DNA of 64,000 nt from Streptomyces sp. NBC_01351 (GTDB taxonomy: Bacteria; Actinomycetota; Actinomycetes; Streptomycetales; Streptomycetaceae): the NCBI RefSeq assembly GCF_036237315.1, contig NZ_CP108356.1:2848501-2912500 (forward strand), written 5' to 3'. The notes under the pieces are model-generated. The model searched no databases and had not been told where the DNA came from. It saw nothing but the letters and a program-made list of their open reading frames with translations. A program made the translations under genes and the position numbers. Of this stretch, positions 45,463 through 56,303 are shown one piece after another. Numbering within the stretch: the first letter of the stretch is position 1; every line of letters begins with the position of its first letter.

Positions 45463-48342
45463 CTAGCCCGCCGGCTTGGGTGCCGTCAGCTTCGCCTCCG
45501 CGTCGATCGCCCGCTTCAGCGCCGCCTCGATCTCCTCCTGCGCCTTGCCGAAGGCCGCCCAGTCGCCGGCCTGCCTGGCCTTCTCCGCGTCGTCGATCGC
45601 CTTCTGCGCATCGGTGAGCGCCGCCTTGACCGTCGGGTCCTGGATGGCCGGCGGCGTGATGGTGCCGTCGCCCGGCGGCTGGTTCGGCGGGACCGGCGTG
45701 GTCGGAGCCTCCGCCCCGAAGACCACGTTCAGCGCCTTCTCCAGCGTGTCCTCGAAGGCCGTCTGGCCGCCGTAGGTCACGAGCACCTTGCGCAGCAGCG
45801 GGTACTTCAGACCGGAGCTGCGGACGTACACCGGCTCGACGTAGAGCATGCCCCCGTCGAGCGGCACCGCGAGCAGGTTGCCGTACTCGATCTCCGAGTC
45901 ACCACCGCGCAGCAGGCGGATGGATTCGGCGATCTTCGGTTCGGACTGGAACTTGCTCTGCACCTGTCCGGGGCCGTCCGGCGGCTTGCTCGTCGGCATC
46001 TTCAGGATTCTGATCTTGCCGTAGTCCGGAGTGCCCGGATCGGCGTTGACCGCCATGAAGGCACTCAGGTTGGGCCGCTCGTTCGGAGTGAACGTCGTCG
46101 TGAGCGAGAAGACCTGGTCCTTCTCCTTCTGGCCCGGCATCTTCATCGACAGGTAGTACGGCGGAACAGCCGTACCGGCCTTGGTCGTCGGGTCGTCCGG
46201 GACCGCCCACGCCTCACTGCCGCTGAGGAAGGTCTGCGGGTCGGTGACGTGGTAGCGGGTCAGCAGCTCGCGCTGGACCTTGAAGAGGTCCTGCGGGTAG
46301 CGCAGGTGGTCCATGAGCGGCTTGGCGATGTCGCTCTTGGACTTGACCGTGCCGGGGAACGCCTTCATCCAGGTCTTCAGGACCGGGTCCTCGGTGTCCC
46401 ACTGGTACAGGCTGACCGTGCCGTCGTACGCGTCGACGGTGGCCTTCACCGAGTTGCGGATGTAGTTGACCTGGTTCTCCTGGGCCACCACCGCGCGCTG
46501 CTTGTTGGTCAGCGAGTCCGCGGTGCTCTGGCCCAGCGTGGTGCGCGAGGCGTACGGGTAGCCGTTGGTGGTCGTGTACGCGTCGACGATCCAGACGACC
46601 CGCTTGTCGATGACGGCCGGGTAGGGCGCGCCGTCGATGGTCAGCCACGGGGCGACGGCCTCGACGCGGTCCTTCGGGGTGCGGTTGTAGAGGATCCGGG
46701 AACCCTCGCCGATGGCCCCCGAGTAGAGGATCTGCGGCTCGCTGAAGGTCAGCGCGTACGCGGCCCGGTTGACCGGGTTGTCGAGGTTGACGCCGGAGTC
46801 GCCCTTGTAGCTCGTCTCCTTCTCACCGTTGTCGTCCGAGTAGTCGAGCTCCTTCTGCGGCCCGCCGACGATCGAGTACTGCTTCGTCTGCTCGCCGTAG
46901 TAGATGCGCTGCTCGAAGTCCGTGCCGAACATCCCCTTGGAGGGCAGGTCGGACTGGGTGAAGTCGGGGGCGCCCTGGTCGCCGACGGTGGTGCCCTTGG
47001 CCGCGACCACGCCGTAGCCGTGCGTGTACTTGAAGTGGTCGTTGATCCAGTTGTTCTTCGGGATGCCGCCGATGTTCAGCTCGCGCAGCCCGATGACCGT
47101 GTCCTGGCCGCTGTAGCGGTCCACGGCGAGCGTGGACGGGAACGCGTAGTAGCCCTTGACCTGCTGGAGCTGCTGGAACGCGGGCGACACGATGTTCGGG
47201 TCCAGGAGCCGGATGCTGGCGGTGCTGTCGGCGGCCGGGCGCAGCTTGGTGCGGTCCTGCGTCTGCGGGGTGCCCGGGTAGTCCGTGACCTCGGAGCCGG
47301 CGATCCCGTAGGCGTCGCGCGTGGCCTTGATGTTCTTCTGGACGTACGGGGATTCCTTGGCCTGCTCGTTCGGCTGGACCTGGAACTTCTGCACGATCGC
47401 CGGGTAGAGCCCGCCGATCAGGATCGCCGAGAGCACCATCAGGCCGAAGCCGATGACCGGCAGCTGCCAGGTGCGGCGCCACAGCGTCGCGAAGAACAGC
47501 AGGGCGCAGATCGCGGCGATGGCGACGAGGATCGTCTTCGCCGGCAGGTACGCGTTCGCGTCGACGTACCGCAGGCCCGTCCAGTTGTCCGCCGCCTTGA
47601 AGTCGCTGGACTTCACGGCGAGCCCGTACCGGTCGAGCCAGTACGCGATCGCCTTGAGGGTGACGAAGAGGCCGAGCAGCACCGACAGGTGCCCGGTCGC
47701 CGCGGCGGTGGCCCGGGCGCCCGGGCTGGTCACGCGCAGTCCGCCGTACAGGTAGTGCACGACGGCCGCGGCGATCACCGACAGCACGGCCGCGGCGAAG
47801 CCGAAGCCGAGCAGGAAGCGGTACCAGGGCAGGTCGAAGGTGTAGAAGGACACGTCCATGTGGAACTGGGGGTCCTTCGTACCGAAGGCCACCCCGTTCA
47901 CGTACATGAGCCAGGTCTTCCACTGGCCGGCCGCCGAGGCGCCGGCGATCAGGCCGACGAGCACGGCGATGCCGAGGAGCAGCCACTTCTTGTACGGGGC
48001 GATGCTCATCCGGTAGCGGTCGAGGCTCTGCTGCTCCATCGACATCGCGCTGAGCGGCGGCCGCAGCCGGTGCGCCAGCCAGATGTTGAAGCCCACGGCG
48101 CCCGCCATCAGCAGTCCGAAGACGCCGAACAGGCCGATCTTGGTCCACAGGGTGGTGGTGAAGACCGTGGAGTACTTCACGGAACGGAACCAGAGCCAGT
48201 CCGTCCAGAAGCCCGCGAACATGATGAAGAGCATGGCCAGGACGGCCAGCACGCCCAAGGTCATGAGGAGAGTGCGGGCTCGCCGGGACGGGCGGCCGAC
48301 TCTCATCCGTGGCCCCGAAGGGCCTCCGCCGCGGTCCGGCAT
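45463..48342 (-). CDS. UPF0182-family large membrane protein
   Basis: A 959-residue protein with seven N-terminal transmembrane segments (residues about 20-320) and a large extracytoplasmic domain; the [19 protein letters not shown] segment near residues 40-58 is typical of UPF0182. The C-terminus is Pro-rich then Lys/Ala-rich ([16 protein letters not shown]). Its function is unknown. ATG 48342 ([11 protein letters not shown]) places charges before helix 1. Confidence 0.92.
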   Translation of the reverse strand: MPDRGGGPSGPRMRVGRPSRRARTLLMTLGVLAVLAMLFIMFAGFWTDWLWFRSVKYSTVFTTTLWTKIGLFGVFGLLMAGAVGFNIWLAHRLRPPLSAMSMEQQSLDRYRMSIAPYKKWLLLGIAVLVGLIAGASAAGQWKTWLMYVNGVAFGTKDPQFHMDVSFYTFDLPWYRFLLGFGFAAAVLSVIAAAVVHYLYGGLRVTSPGARATAAATGHLSVLLGLFVTLKAIAYWLDRYGLAVKSSDFKAADNWTGLRYVDANAYLPAKTILVAIAAICALLFFATLWRRTWQLPVIGFGLMVLSAILIGGLYPAIVQKFQVQPNEQAKESPYVQKNIKATRDAYGIAGSEVTDYPGTPQTQDRTKLRPAADSTASIRLLDPNIVSPAFQQLQQVKGYYAFPSTLAVDRYSGQDTVIGLRELNIGGIPKNNWINDHFKYTHGYGVVAAKGTTVGDQGAPDFTQSDLPSKGMFGTDFEQRIYYGEQTKQYSIVGGPQKELDYSDDNGEKETSYKGDSGVNLDNPVNRAAYALTFSEPQILYSGAIGEGSRILYNRTPKDRVEAVAPWLTIDGAPYPAVIDKRVVWIVDAYTTTNGYPYASRTTLGQSTADSLTNKQRAVVAQENQVNYIRNSVKATVDAYDGTVSLYQWDTEDPVLKTWMKAFPGTVKSKSDIAKPLMDHLRYPQDLFKVQRELLTRYHVTDPQTFLSGSEAWAVPDDPTTKAGTAVPPYYLSMKMPGQKEKDQVFSLTTTFTPNERPNLSAFMAVNADPGTPDYGKIRILKMPTSKPPDGPGQVQSKFQSEPKIAESIRLLRGGDSEIEYGNLLAVPLDGGMLYVEPVYVRSSGLKYPLLRKVLVTYGGQTAFEDTLEKALNVVFGAEAPTTPVPPNQPPGDGTITPPAIQDPTVKAALTDAQKAIDDAEKARQAGDWAAFGKAQEEIEAALKRAIDAEAKLTAPKPAG

Positions 48343-48473
48343 CTGGAAAGCCAAGGTGCGCACCTCGAAAGTCGCTGAGTCTGGTATTGAACGGGCACCC
48401 GATCCTAGAGCCCTACTCATGCAACTTACTGAGGCCTTTGTCAGTTCCCGGTATCAGGTGGAAAGGAGGCAGG

Positions 48474-49043
48474 ATGTTGTCCATGTCCAACCTTTCGCCT
48501 TCCCCCGGCACGCCGATGGCGGCCAGCCCGCTGACCCGCGCCTGCCTCGAGATCGACGAGTACGCCGCCGGCCTCGGCTGGGACCAGCCCGCGCGGCTGT
48601 TCGCCCTCGTCGACACCGCCAAGCTCAAGAAGCAGGAGCCGCGCCTGGCGGGCCAGCTCGGCCTCGACCAGGACGACGCCGGCAAGACCTCCCTCACCCC
48701 CATCGAGCAGGACAAGCTGCCGGCCGGGACCCCTCTCGACAAGTTCCTGGGCACCGTGGCCTGGCCGGACGCGGTCGTCGGCTGCGCGCTGACCGTGGAG
48801 CGGCTGATGCTGCCGCCGTCCGCGGAGGCCTCCGTACCGGAGGGGCTGAACGACAAGCAGCTCTCGAAGTGGGTCGCCGGTCACCCGGAGCGGCAGGAGG
48901 TCCGCCTCACGGTGGCCGTCCTGCGCGACGGCTCGCGCGAGTCGGCCGTACGACTGCGGGAGAAGGACTCCTCGACGGAGGTCCTCACCGGCGGCGGGCT
49001 GGTGCCCGGGCTGGCGGAGGCCCTGGCGGCGACCTTCTCGTAG
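48474..49043 (+). CDS. PPA1309-family protein of unknown function
   Basis: A 189-residue soluble protein of a family (PPA1309) restricted to actinobacteria: LTRACLEIDEYAAGLGWDQPARLFALV, TPLDKFLGTVAWPDAVVGCAL and VRLTVAVLRDGSRESAVRLRE. No enzymatic motif is visible. It is divergent from the UPF0182 gene, with AGGAGG at 48464-48469; the ATG at 48474 is close to this site, and a second at 48483 is further away. Confidence 0.82.
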   Translation: MLSMSNLSPSPGTPMAASPLTRACLEIDEYAAGLGWDQPARLFALVDTAKLKKQEPRLAGQLGLDQDDAGKTSLTPIEQDKLPAGTPLDKFLGTVAWPDAVVGCALTVERLMLPPSAEASVPEGLNDKQLSKWVAGHPERQEVRLTVAVLRDGSRESAVRLREKDSSTEVLTGGGLVPGLAEALAATFS

Positions 49044-49085
49044 CCGGGACCGGCTGACCGGCCGACCGGCCGACCTGCGCGGGGG

Positions 49086-50177
49086 TCAGGGCTTGGCGCC
49101 GCACTGCGGCAGCCCGGCCGTGTCCCCCGCGCGGATCTTCTCCAGCGACTTCGTGGCGTCCTCGATGGTGGAGACCTTCACCAGGGTCAGGCCGTCGGGT
49201 GCGTTCCTGGCGGCCGACGCGCAGTTCTCGGCGGGCGTCAGGAAGTACTCGGCGCCGGCCTGGCGGGCCCCGATGGTCTTCATCTGGATGCCGCCGATCG
49301 GGCCGACCTTCCCCGCGTCGTCGATGGTGCCGGTGCCCGCGACGAACTTGCCGCCGGTCAGGTCCTCCGGGGTCAGCTTGTCGACGATGCCGAGGGCGAA
49401 CATCAGGCCGGCGCTCGGGCCGCCGACGTCGGCCAGCTTGATGTCGATCGTGAACGGGAAGGTGTGGTCGGTACCGGCCCGGATGCCGACGATGGCGTGA
49501 CCGTCTTCCTTCGCCTTGCCGGACGTGATGACGACCTTGGTGGTGCCGGTGGGCTCGCGGTTCGTCTTCGCCGCCTCGGCCGCTTCCGCGGCGGGCACGA
49601 TGGTGAACTCGACCGGCTCGCCGGCCTTGTGCTTGGTGACGAACTTGGCCACGTCCTCGGGCGCGGTGACGGGGGTGCCGTCCACGGCCTTGATCACGTC
49701 GCCGGCGTGCAGCTTGCCCTCGGAGGGGCTGTCCTTCACCACGGAGGCGACGATCACCCGGGCGGAGACCGGGATGCCGAGCTGCTTCAGGGCCGCCACC
49801 TTGGCGCTCTGCTGCGACTGGCTGAACTCCTCGGCGTTCTCCTGGGTGGACTGCTCGTCCGTCTTGCCGTCCGGGTAGAGGTTCTCGTGCGGCACGACGA
49901 TGTTGTCGTCGGCCAGCCACCCGTAGACCGCTTCCAGCAGGTTCATGTCGTAGTCCGCGCCGGTGACCCGGACGGTCGTCATGTTGAGGTGACCGCTGGT
50001 CGGGTACGTCGTGCGCCCCGAGATGTTGAGGACGGGCTCGCCGTGCGAGTCCCCGAGCGTGTTCACGGTCGGTCCGGGGCTCATCTCCGAGTACGGGACC
50101 TTGATGAACACCCCTGCGCAGAGCAGCGCGAACAGCACGAGGGTGGAGGCGAGCATCGTCGCGGTGCGGCGTGGCAT
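49086..50177 (-). CDS. PDZ-domain Lon-like serine protease (YlbL/S16 type)
   Basis: A 363-residue membrane-anchored protease: an N-terminal transmembrane segment (TMLASTLVLFALLCAGV), a PDZ domain (about 125-205), and a Lon-type catalytic domain with the Ser in GGPSAGLMFALGIVDKL and the Lys in VGPIGGIQMKTIGA. The Ser-Lys dyad implies it is active. It probably degrades membrane or envelope proteins. ATG 50177 is selected; the frame extends upstream only as unconserved Arg/Gly-rich residues. Confidence 0.9.
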   Translation of the reverse strand: MPRRTATMLASTLVLFALLCAGVFIKVPYSEMSPGPTVNTLGDSHGEPVLNISGRTTYPTSGHLNMTTVRVTGADYDMNLLEAVYGWLADDNIVVPHENLYPDGKTDEQSTQENAEEFSQSQQSAKVAALKQLGIPVSARVIVASVVKDSPSEGKLHAGDVIKAVDGTPVTAPEDVAKFVTKHKAGEPVEFTIVPAAEAAEAAKTNREPTGTTKVVITSGKAKEDGHAIVGIRAGTDHTFPFTIDIKLADVGGPSAGLMFALGIVDKLTPEDLTGGKFVAGTGTIDDAGKVGPIGGIQMKTIGARQAGAEYFLTPAENCASAARNAPDGLTLVKVSTIEDATKSLEKIRAGDTAGLPQCGAKP

Positions 50178-50341
50178 GGATCCGACAGTACGGGACGCCC
50201 CTGACAAGAGGCCCCCGGGGCCGGTCCGTACGGGGCCCGTACGCGCAACTCTCAGCGGATTCTCACCGAGCGACCCGGAGACGGCTCGGGAGGGGCACGG
50301 GAGGGCTCTGGGGCCGCTCGGGGGACGACTCGCGGGACGCG

Positions 50342-50539
50342 TCAGACGGCGTCGGAACCGGAGTGTGCGTCCGCCTTCACCCGGGCCTGATCGGCCTTGC
50401 CCATGGCTTCGCGGAACCGCGCGTAGCCGGCGAGCTCGGATATGTCGCCTTGTGTACGGTCGCGTGCCGCCCAGCTGCCCCATATCCCCGCGCCGATCGC
50501 GGCGAACAGCGGAATCAGCAACCACGCCAGAGACGCCAT
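50342..50539 (-). CDS. Small single-pass membrane protein (hypothetical)
   Basis: A 65-residue protein: one N-terminal transmembrane helix (MASLAWLLIPLFAAIGAGIWG) and a charged tail. It has a strong GGGAGG ribosome-binding site. Conserved in Streptomyces but of unknown function. It is adjacent to the PDZ protease on the same strand, so it could be an accessory. Confidence 0.72.
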   Translation of the reverse strand: MASLAWLLIPLFAAIGAGIWGSWAARDRTQGDISELAGYARFREAMGKADQARVKADAHSGSDAV

Positions 50540-50694
50540 GGGCGTGCCTCCCTACCCCGAAGTACGTGTCGTTGGTGGCTTCAACGCTCGTGCCCGTGGG
50601 GTGGTTACGCAAATCGAGGGCGTGTTGCGCGGCCGAACGGGTGCGAGGCTACCCCCTTCCGGGGGCACCCTTCCGACCGGGGGGTTAGACGGCC

Positions 50695-51165
<471 letters not shown>

Positions 51166-51409
51166 CGTGCCCTAGCCGCCGACCCGGCGGAATAGCCGAA
51201 TCGCCCGTCCCCCGCCCCCGACCTTGGGAGCCTCCTACAGAAACCCCCTGGTGGGAGGCGGATCCAGCCCCGCCAGGGGGGCAGATCCAGCCTCGCCAGG
51301 GCAGCCCCCGCAGCGGCGTCACCGGGAGCGTATTCAGCCTCGCCGGCGTTTGAGGCGCGGGGTCCGGGGCAGCGCCCCGGCAACGGCGCCGCACCCGACC
51401 GTTTCGGGG
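51166..51409. repeat. Intergenic repeat cluster
   Basis: Three to four copies of the GC-rich intergenic repeat in inverted orientation (near 51267, 51287, 51335-51365) fill the gap between moaE and the epimerase; no gene is seen. Confidence 0.65.
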
Positions 51410-52579
51410 CTAGATCCCGCGCCGCCTCCGGGCCCGCCGGACCGCGGCTGCGGCGCCCAGCAGGGCCACCGTCGCACCCGCCGCGCCCGCGGCAGTGGCG
51501 GCGTCCTTGCGCCCCAGCCGCCGCCCCGCGACGGTGTGGCGGCCCGAGACCTCCTGGAGGAGCTCGGCCAGCACCTCCTCGTTGGTCCACCGCGGCCGCC
51601 ATCCCGCCGCGTGCAGCCCGCTGACGCTGACCACCCACGGGTGCATCGTGTAGGCCAGGTCCCCCGCCGGGGACGGCGTCAGGCCGATGCGGTGCAGCCG
51701 CGCCGCCGCGCCCAGAGCGACCGCCGACGGGAGCTCCATGCGGCGGATCCCGCTGAGCTCCTCGACCTCCTCCTGCTCCAGCCAGCCCTCGCAGCCGACC
51801 GCGAGTTCGCCCTCGACCTTCTCCAGCGCCGCGTACTCCAGGGCGCTGACCAGGTCCTCCACGTGGCAGAACTGCCAGGTCGGCCGGGAGCCGGCCACCA
51901 CCAGCAGGCGCGGGGACTCGAAGTAGCGGGTCAGCGCGGTGTCCGTGCCGCCGACCAGCACCGCCGGGCGGACCACGGTCACGTTGAGCCCGGGGTGCGC
52001 CCGCGGCGCCCGGCGCCCGAGCCGCTCGATCTCCAGCAGGTCGCCGACGCCGGTCGCCTCGGCGGTGGCCCGCAGCTCGGAGTCCTCCGAGAGGGGGATG
52101 TCGTTGTCCGGCAGCGCGCCGTAGACCATCGCCGAGGTGCACAGCACGACCCGGTGCACCCCGGCCGCCGCGGCGGCCGTCAGTACGGTCTGGGTCCCGC
52201 GCACGTTGTACGCCGTACGGGCCGCCGGGTCCGTCTCCAGGTCGAGGTCCAGCGCGAGGTGGACCACCACGTCCGCGCCGCGCAGCTTCTCGGCGATGGC
52301 CGGGTCCCGAACGTCCAGGACGTGCCACTGCGCGGACGCGCAGTCGCCCCGCCGCTCGTCGATGGCGACGACCTGCTTGACCTCGTCGGACGCCGCCAGG
52401 CGGGTCACCAGGGCGGCACCCACCCCGGTCGCGGCGCCGGTCACCGCGATCACCGGGCCCCGCAGGGCCGGGTTACGCGGCTGGCGAACACCGGGGACGC
52501 TCTCGCCGTACTCGGGGCGGATTTCGGCGTCGTGCGGCGCGCGGCTGTGCTTATCCGACTGCGGATCCGGGGAACTCAC
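51410..52579 (-). CDS. SDR-family NAD-dependent epimerase/dehydratase
   Basis: A 389-residue extended-SDR protein: cofactor motif TGAATGVGAALV (about residues 46-57), DVVVHLALDLD, and TSAMVYGALPDN, where Tyr is in an extended-SDR position but the YxxxK lysine is not clear. The C-terminus is a basic tail of Arg/Ala after a hydrophobic stretch (GAAGATVALLGAAAAV), possibly a membrane anchor. It may be a sugar-nucleotide or sterol-type enzyme. The GTG start at 52579 is preceded by GGAG. Confidence 0.82.
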   Translation of the reverse strand: MSSPDPQSDKHSRAPHDAEIRPEYGESVPGVRQPRNPALRGPVIAVTGAATGVGAALVTRLAASDEVKQVVAIDERRGDCASAQWHVLDVRDPAIAEKLRGADVVVHLALDLDLETDPAARTAYNVRGTQTVLTAAAAAGVHRVVLCTSAMVYGALPDNDIPLSEDSELRATAEATGVGDLLEIERLGRRAPRAHPGLNVTVVRPAVLVGGTDTALTRYFESPRLLVVAGSRPTWQFCHVEDLVSALEYAALEKVEGELAVGCEGWLEQEEVEELSGIRRMELPSAVALGAAARLHRIGLTPSPAGDLAYTMHPWVVSVSGLHAAGWRPRWTNEEVLAELLQEVSGRHTVAGRRLGRKDAATAAGAAGATVALLGAAAAVRRARRRRGI

Positions 52580-52771
52580 CAGGCGTCTCCAGCGGTTGTC
52601 TTCAGTAGGGACGCGCCGTGACGCGTACCTACCAGGTGATGTCCATCCTGCCGCAGCCCAGGAGTCGGCGGAGCACCGAGCCCGCAAGCGGCTCTGGTGT
52701 CTACGCTGGGTGGTGTTGTCGGACCATTGCCCGTCGGCTCCCGCCGGCGGCCCTACGAGCCGAGGAAACCC

Positions 52772-54199
52772 GTGAGCGACACCCCATTCGGATTCGGCCT
52801 TCCGCCGGAGGAGCCGGACAACGGCGACGAAGGCAAGAAGAAGGGCAACCAGGGCGGTCAGGGCGGCCCCGCGAATCCCTTCGGGTTCCCCGGCATGGGC
52901 CTGCCGGGCGGCGCGGGCGGTCCCGGTGGCGCGGACAATCCGTTCGCCGCGATGTTCGGTTCGATGAACCCGAACGACCTGGGCGCGGCCTTCCAGCAGC
53001 TCGGCCAGATGCTGAGCTACGAGGGCGGTCCCGTGAACTGGGACATGGCCAAGGACATCGCCCGCCAGACCGTCGCGCAGGGCACCTCGGACGGCGTGAA
53101 GGACACGAGCGTCGGCATCGCCGAGAAGTCCGCCGTCGAGGAGGCCGTGCGCCTCGCAGACCACTGGCTGGACGGCGTGACCTCGCTGCCCTCCGGCGCC
53201 ACGACGGCCGTGGCGTGGAGCCGTGCCGAGTGGGTCGAGGCCACCCTCCCGGTGTGGAAGGAGCTCGTGGACCCGGTCGCCGAGCGCGTGGGCGCGGCCA
53301 TGGGCAGCGTGCTGCCCGAGGAGATGCAGGCCATGGCGGGCCCGCTGCTCGGGATGATGCGTTCCATGGGCGGCGCCATGTTCGGCCAGCAGATCGGCCA
53401 GGCCGTGGGCGTGCTCGCGGGCGAGGTCGTCGGCTCCACCGACATCGGGCTGCCGCTGGGCCCGGCCGGGAAGGCCGCGCTGCTGCCGCTGAACATCGAG
53501 ACCTTCGGCAAGGACCTGGGCGTCCCCTCGGAAGAGGTACGGCTGTACCTGGCCCTGCGCGAGGCGGCGCACGCGCGGCTGTTCGCGCACGTGCCGTGGC
53601 TGCGCTCGCACCTGTTCGGCGCGGTCGAGGGCTACGCCCGCGGCATCAAGGTCGACACCTCCAAGCTGGAGGACGTCGTCGGCCAGCTGGACCCGTCGAA
53701 TCCGGAGCAGCTGCAGGAAGCGCTCCAGGGCGGCATGTTCCAGCCGCAGGACACCCCCGAGCAGAAGGCCGCGCTGGCCCGCCTGGAGACGGCGCTCGCG
53801 CTGGTCGAGGGCTGGGTGGACGCGGTGGTGCACGAGGCGGCCAAGCCCCGGCTGACCTCGGCCGACGCGATGCGCGAGACCATGCGCCGGCGGCGCGCCT
53901 CGGGCGGACCGGCGGAGCAGACCTTCGCGACGCTGATCGGTCTGGAGCTGCGTCCGCGCCGGCTGCGCGACGCCTCGCGGCTGTGGGCCTCGCTCACGGA
54001 CGCGCGCGGGGTGGACGGCCGCGACGGGCTGTGGGAGCACCCGGACATGCTGCCGACCGCCTCCGACCTGGACGACCCGGACGGGTTCGTGCACCGCGAG
54101 CAGCTGGACTTCTCGGAGATCGACAAGATGCTCGGCGAGGCCGCCGAGAAGCGCGGGGAAGACGGCGGCACCGGTAAGGACGGCGAAGAGAAGAAGTGA
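52772..54199 (+). CDS. Zincin-like (DUF2342-type) protein
   Basis: A 475-residue protein of the zincin_2/DUF2342 group, with a Gly/Pro-rich N-terminus (residues 1-60) and a helical core. The only HExxH-like segment is R-E-A-A-H (residues 263-267), which lacks the first His, so proteolytic activity is uncertain. It ends in a GTGA overlap with the Nudix gene. GTG 52772 (VSDTPFGFGLPP) is chosen from conserved start sequence. Confidence 0.78.
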   Translation: MSDTPFGFGLPPEEPDNGDEGKKKGNQGGQGGPANPFGFPGMGLPGGAGGPGGADNPFAAMFGSMNPNDLGAAFQQLGQMLSYEGGPVNWDMAKDIARQTVAQGTSDGVKDTSVGIAEKSAVEEAVRLADHWLDGVTSLPSGATTAVAWSRAEWVEATLPVWKELVDPVAERVGAAMGSVLPEEMQAMAGPLLGMMRSMGGAMFGQQIGQAVGVLAGEVVGSTDIGLPLGPAGKAALLPLNIETFGKDLGVPSEEVRLYLALREAAHARLFAHVPWLRSHLFGAVEGYARGIKVDTSKLEDVVGQLDPSNPEQLQEALQGGMFQPQDTPEQKAALARLETALALVEGWVDAVVHEAAKPRLTSADAMRETMRRRRASGGPAEQTFATLIGLELRPRRLRDASRLWASLTDARGVDGRDGLWEHPDMLPTASDLDDPDGFVHREQLDFSEIDKMLGEAAEKRGEDGGTGKDGEEKK

Positions 54200-54726
54200 A
54201 CCTGCACCACGACGCGGTCCTCGTACTGAAGGGCTACGAGGACCAGCCCGAGCTGCGTGACGTCTACCTGGAGCACCTCGCGGCCCACGGGGACGGGGTC
54301 TACAAGCCCTGCCGGGCCGGGCACGTCACCGGCAGCGCCCTGGTGATCGACCCGGTGCGCGGCCGCGTACTGCTGACCCTGCACAAGAAGCTGGGCATGT
54401 GGCTCCAGATGGGCGGCCACTGCGAGCCCGGTGACGAGACGCTCGCCGGGGTGGCGCTGCGCGAGGCCGTCGAGGAGTCGGGCATCGCGTCGGGGCTGAG
54501 CCTGCTGCCCGGCGGGCCGGTGCGGCTGGACCGGCATCCGATCCCGGCGCCGTGCAACTGGCACCTGGACGTGCAGTACGCGGCGCTGGCCCCGGCCGGT
54601 GCGGTGGCGGAGATCAGCGACGAGTCCCTGGACCTGCGCTGGTTCCCGTACGAGGAGGTGGCGGCGGTGGCCGACACCTCGGTCGTACGGCTGCTGGAGG
54701 CGACCTTGGCGCGGCTCGGCGGCTGA
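54196..54726 (+). CDS. Nudix hydrolase
   Basis: A 176-residue Nudix protein with a complete Nudix box GHCEPGDETLAG followed by REAVEESGI (residues 74-96), matching GX5EX7REUXEEXGU. It hydrolyses a nucleoside-diphosphate derivative that cannot be named. The GTG overlaps the stop of the previous gene, implying coupling. Confidence 0.9.
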   Translation: MNLHHDAVLVLKGYEDQPELRDVYLEHLAAHGDGVYKPCRAGHVTGSALVIDPVRGRVLLTLHKKLGMWLQMGGHCEPGDETLAGVALREAVEESGIASGLSLLPGGPVRLDRHPIPAPCNWHLDVQYAALAPAGAVAEISDESLDLRWFPYEEVAAVADTSVVRLLEATLARLGG

Positions 54727-54777
54727 GCCGACGGTCGGGCGGCCCAGAGCCGCCCGCCGAGCCGGCCGGCGACGTGC

Positions 54778-54811
54778 CGAAGGGGCGGCCCCTTGCGGGG
54801 CCGCCCCTTCG
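54778..54811. terminator. 15-bp perfect-stem bidirectional terminator
   Basis: CGAAGGGGCGGCCCC pairs exactly with its complement around TTGC, between the convergent Nudix and AIM24 genes. Confidence 0.88.
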
Positions 54812-54829
54812 TCGTGCCTCTCGGAACGG

Positions 54830-55585
54830 CTAGTTCCAGGCGTTGTTCTGGTTCTGCCCGTGGGCGCCGTGCTGGCCCATGCCGAACTGGGCGGCGGCGC
54901 CCTGTCCGACCTGTGCGTTCTGCGGCGGCATCGCCTCGCTGGGCTGGACCAGCGCCATGCCGGTGCCGAGGAAGCTGAGCTCCCAGCCCTCGCCGGTGTT
55001 GCCGCGGCGCCGCCAGACACCGCTGGAGTGGGTCTGGGCCTGCATCTGCACGCGCAGCCCGGTGGACCAGGCCACGATGGCGTCCGCGTCGACGTTGACG
55101 TACTTGTCGGGCGTGACGTGCATCGCGAGCGGCTGCCCGGAGGTCATCAGCGCGACCTTGCCGCGACCGGTGATGTTGAGCTGGTACTTGCCGGAGCCGG
55201 AGATCCCGTACTGGCTGTCCACCGCGATGACCTCGGTGTGCAGGGTGGAGTCCAGGGCGAGGACGTAGCTGCTGTCGACCGTGAGGCCCTCCTGGTCCAC
55301 GTCCACCAGGTGTACGTACTGCGCCATGTTGGCGAGGTAGACCGTGCCCTGCCCGGAGCAGCGCATGAGGTCCAGGCCCTCGCCGGTGCGGCTGCGGGCG
55401 TTGCGCTGGTTGGTCGACTGGTACTCGCCGTCGAAGTCGATGAGGCCCTGGTAGGCGACCATCGCGCCCTTGCGGGCGAGTACGTCATCGGTGCCGGTCA
55501 GCGAGACCCGCAGCAGCTGCGGGTTCTGGACGGTGTACCGCTCCTGGGACTGCGCCTCGGTGTGGGCGAAAAGTGCGCTCTGCAT
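54830..55585 (-). CDS. AIM24-family protein, third gene of the AIM24 cluster
   Basis: A 251-residue AIM24-like protein. The double-psi-type repeats (LLRVSLTGTDDVLARKGAMVAYQG, GQGTVYLANMAQYVHLVDV and GKYQLNITGRGKVALMTSG) are clear. The C-terminus is Gln/Gly/Asn-rich (GQHGAHGQNQNNAWN). Function unknown in bacteria; in yeast Aim24 has a mitochondrial role. It starts 17 bp after the second AIM24 gene in one operon. ATG 55585 has GAGGGGG upstream. Confidence 0.88.
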   Translation of the reverse strand: MQSALFAHTEAQSQERYTVQNPQLLRVSLTGTDDVLARKGAMVAYQGLIDFDGEYQSTNQRNARSRTGEGLDLMRCSGQGTVYLANMAQYVHLVDVDQEGLTVDSSYVLALDSTLHTEVIAVDSQYGISGSGKYQLNITGRGKVALMTSGQPLAMHVTPDKYVNVDADAIVAWSTGLRVQMQAQTHSSGVWRRRGNTGEGWELSFLGTGMALVQPSEAMPPQNAQVGQGAAAQFGMGQHGAHGQNQNNAWN

Positions 55586-55602
55586 GATGTGTCCGCTCCC
55601 CC

Positions 55603-56292
55603 TCAGCCCCGGACCCGGAGCCGGTCGGTGCTGTCCTCGCTGGGCTGTACGACGATGATGCCCTGGCCGGAGAAGGCCATCTGGTAGGCCTCCCCGCTGC
55701 CCCGGCCGAGCATCGACGAGGCCTTGAAGCTCCGCTTGCCCTTGACCTTGAGGTTCGGCGACCAGGCGACGAGCGCGTCGGGGTCGACGTACGTCTCGTC
55801 CTCGCCGCGCCCGGACTCGACCACGATCGGGGTGCCGCGGGAGGTGAGGGCGACCCAGCCGGTGCCCGCGACCTCCACGTTGAACAGGCCCTGACCCGCG
55901 AACTTGGCGAGGCCCTTGACCCGCTCGACGCCCCACTGGAGGTGCGCGTCGAAGGCGAGCAGGTTGGTGCCGTTGACGGAGAGCGAGTCGTTGTTGAGGT
56001 TGATGACGACGACGTCGGCGCCGTAGTCGGCGAGGTAGAGCAGGCCGTCACCGGTGCACTTCATGAGCGGTGCGCCTTCGCCCGTGACCCACTGGGAGGC
56101 CATCTGGCGGACGGCAGGCGGGTTGGGCTCGTACTGGACGAAGCCCTCGTAGGCGACCATCGAGCCGGTGCGGGCGTAGAGGTCCTGGCCGCTCTGCATG
56201 GCGACCTTGAGCATGGCCCGGCCGTGGTTCTCCATGCGGGCCGTGACGGGGGTCGGGGCGAAGCCCGCGAGCTGCTGGTTCATTGCGTTCAT
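55603..56292 (-). CDS. AIM24-family protein, second gene of the AIM24 cluster
   Basis: A 229-residue single AIM24 domain: VTARMENHGRAMLKVAMQSGQDLYARTGSMVAYEG, DGLLYLADYGADVVVINLNND, and GTGWVALTSRGTPIVVESG. It follows the TerD-AIM24 fusion by 11 bp and precedes the third by 17 bp. ATG 56292 is taken; an inner ATG lies 9 bases later. Function unknown. Confidence 0.88.
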   Translation of the reverse strand: MNAMNQQLAGFAPTPVTARMENHGRAMLKVAMQSGQDLYARTGSMVAYEGFVQYEPNPPAVRQMASQWVTGEGAPLMKCTGDGLLYLADYGADVVVINLNNDSLSVNGTNLLAFDAHLQWGVERVKGLAKFAGQGLFNVEVAGTGWVALTSRGTPIVVESGRGEDETYVDPDALVAWSPNLKVKGKRSFKASSMLGRGSGEAYQMAFSGQGIIVVQPSEDSTDRLRVRG

Positions 56293-56303
56293 GTCGGGCT
56301 CCC

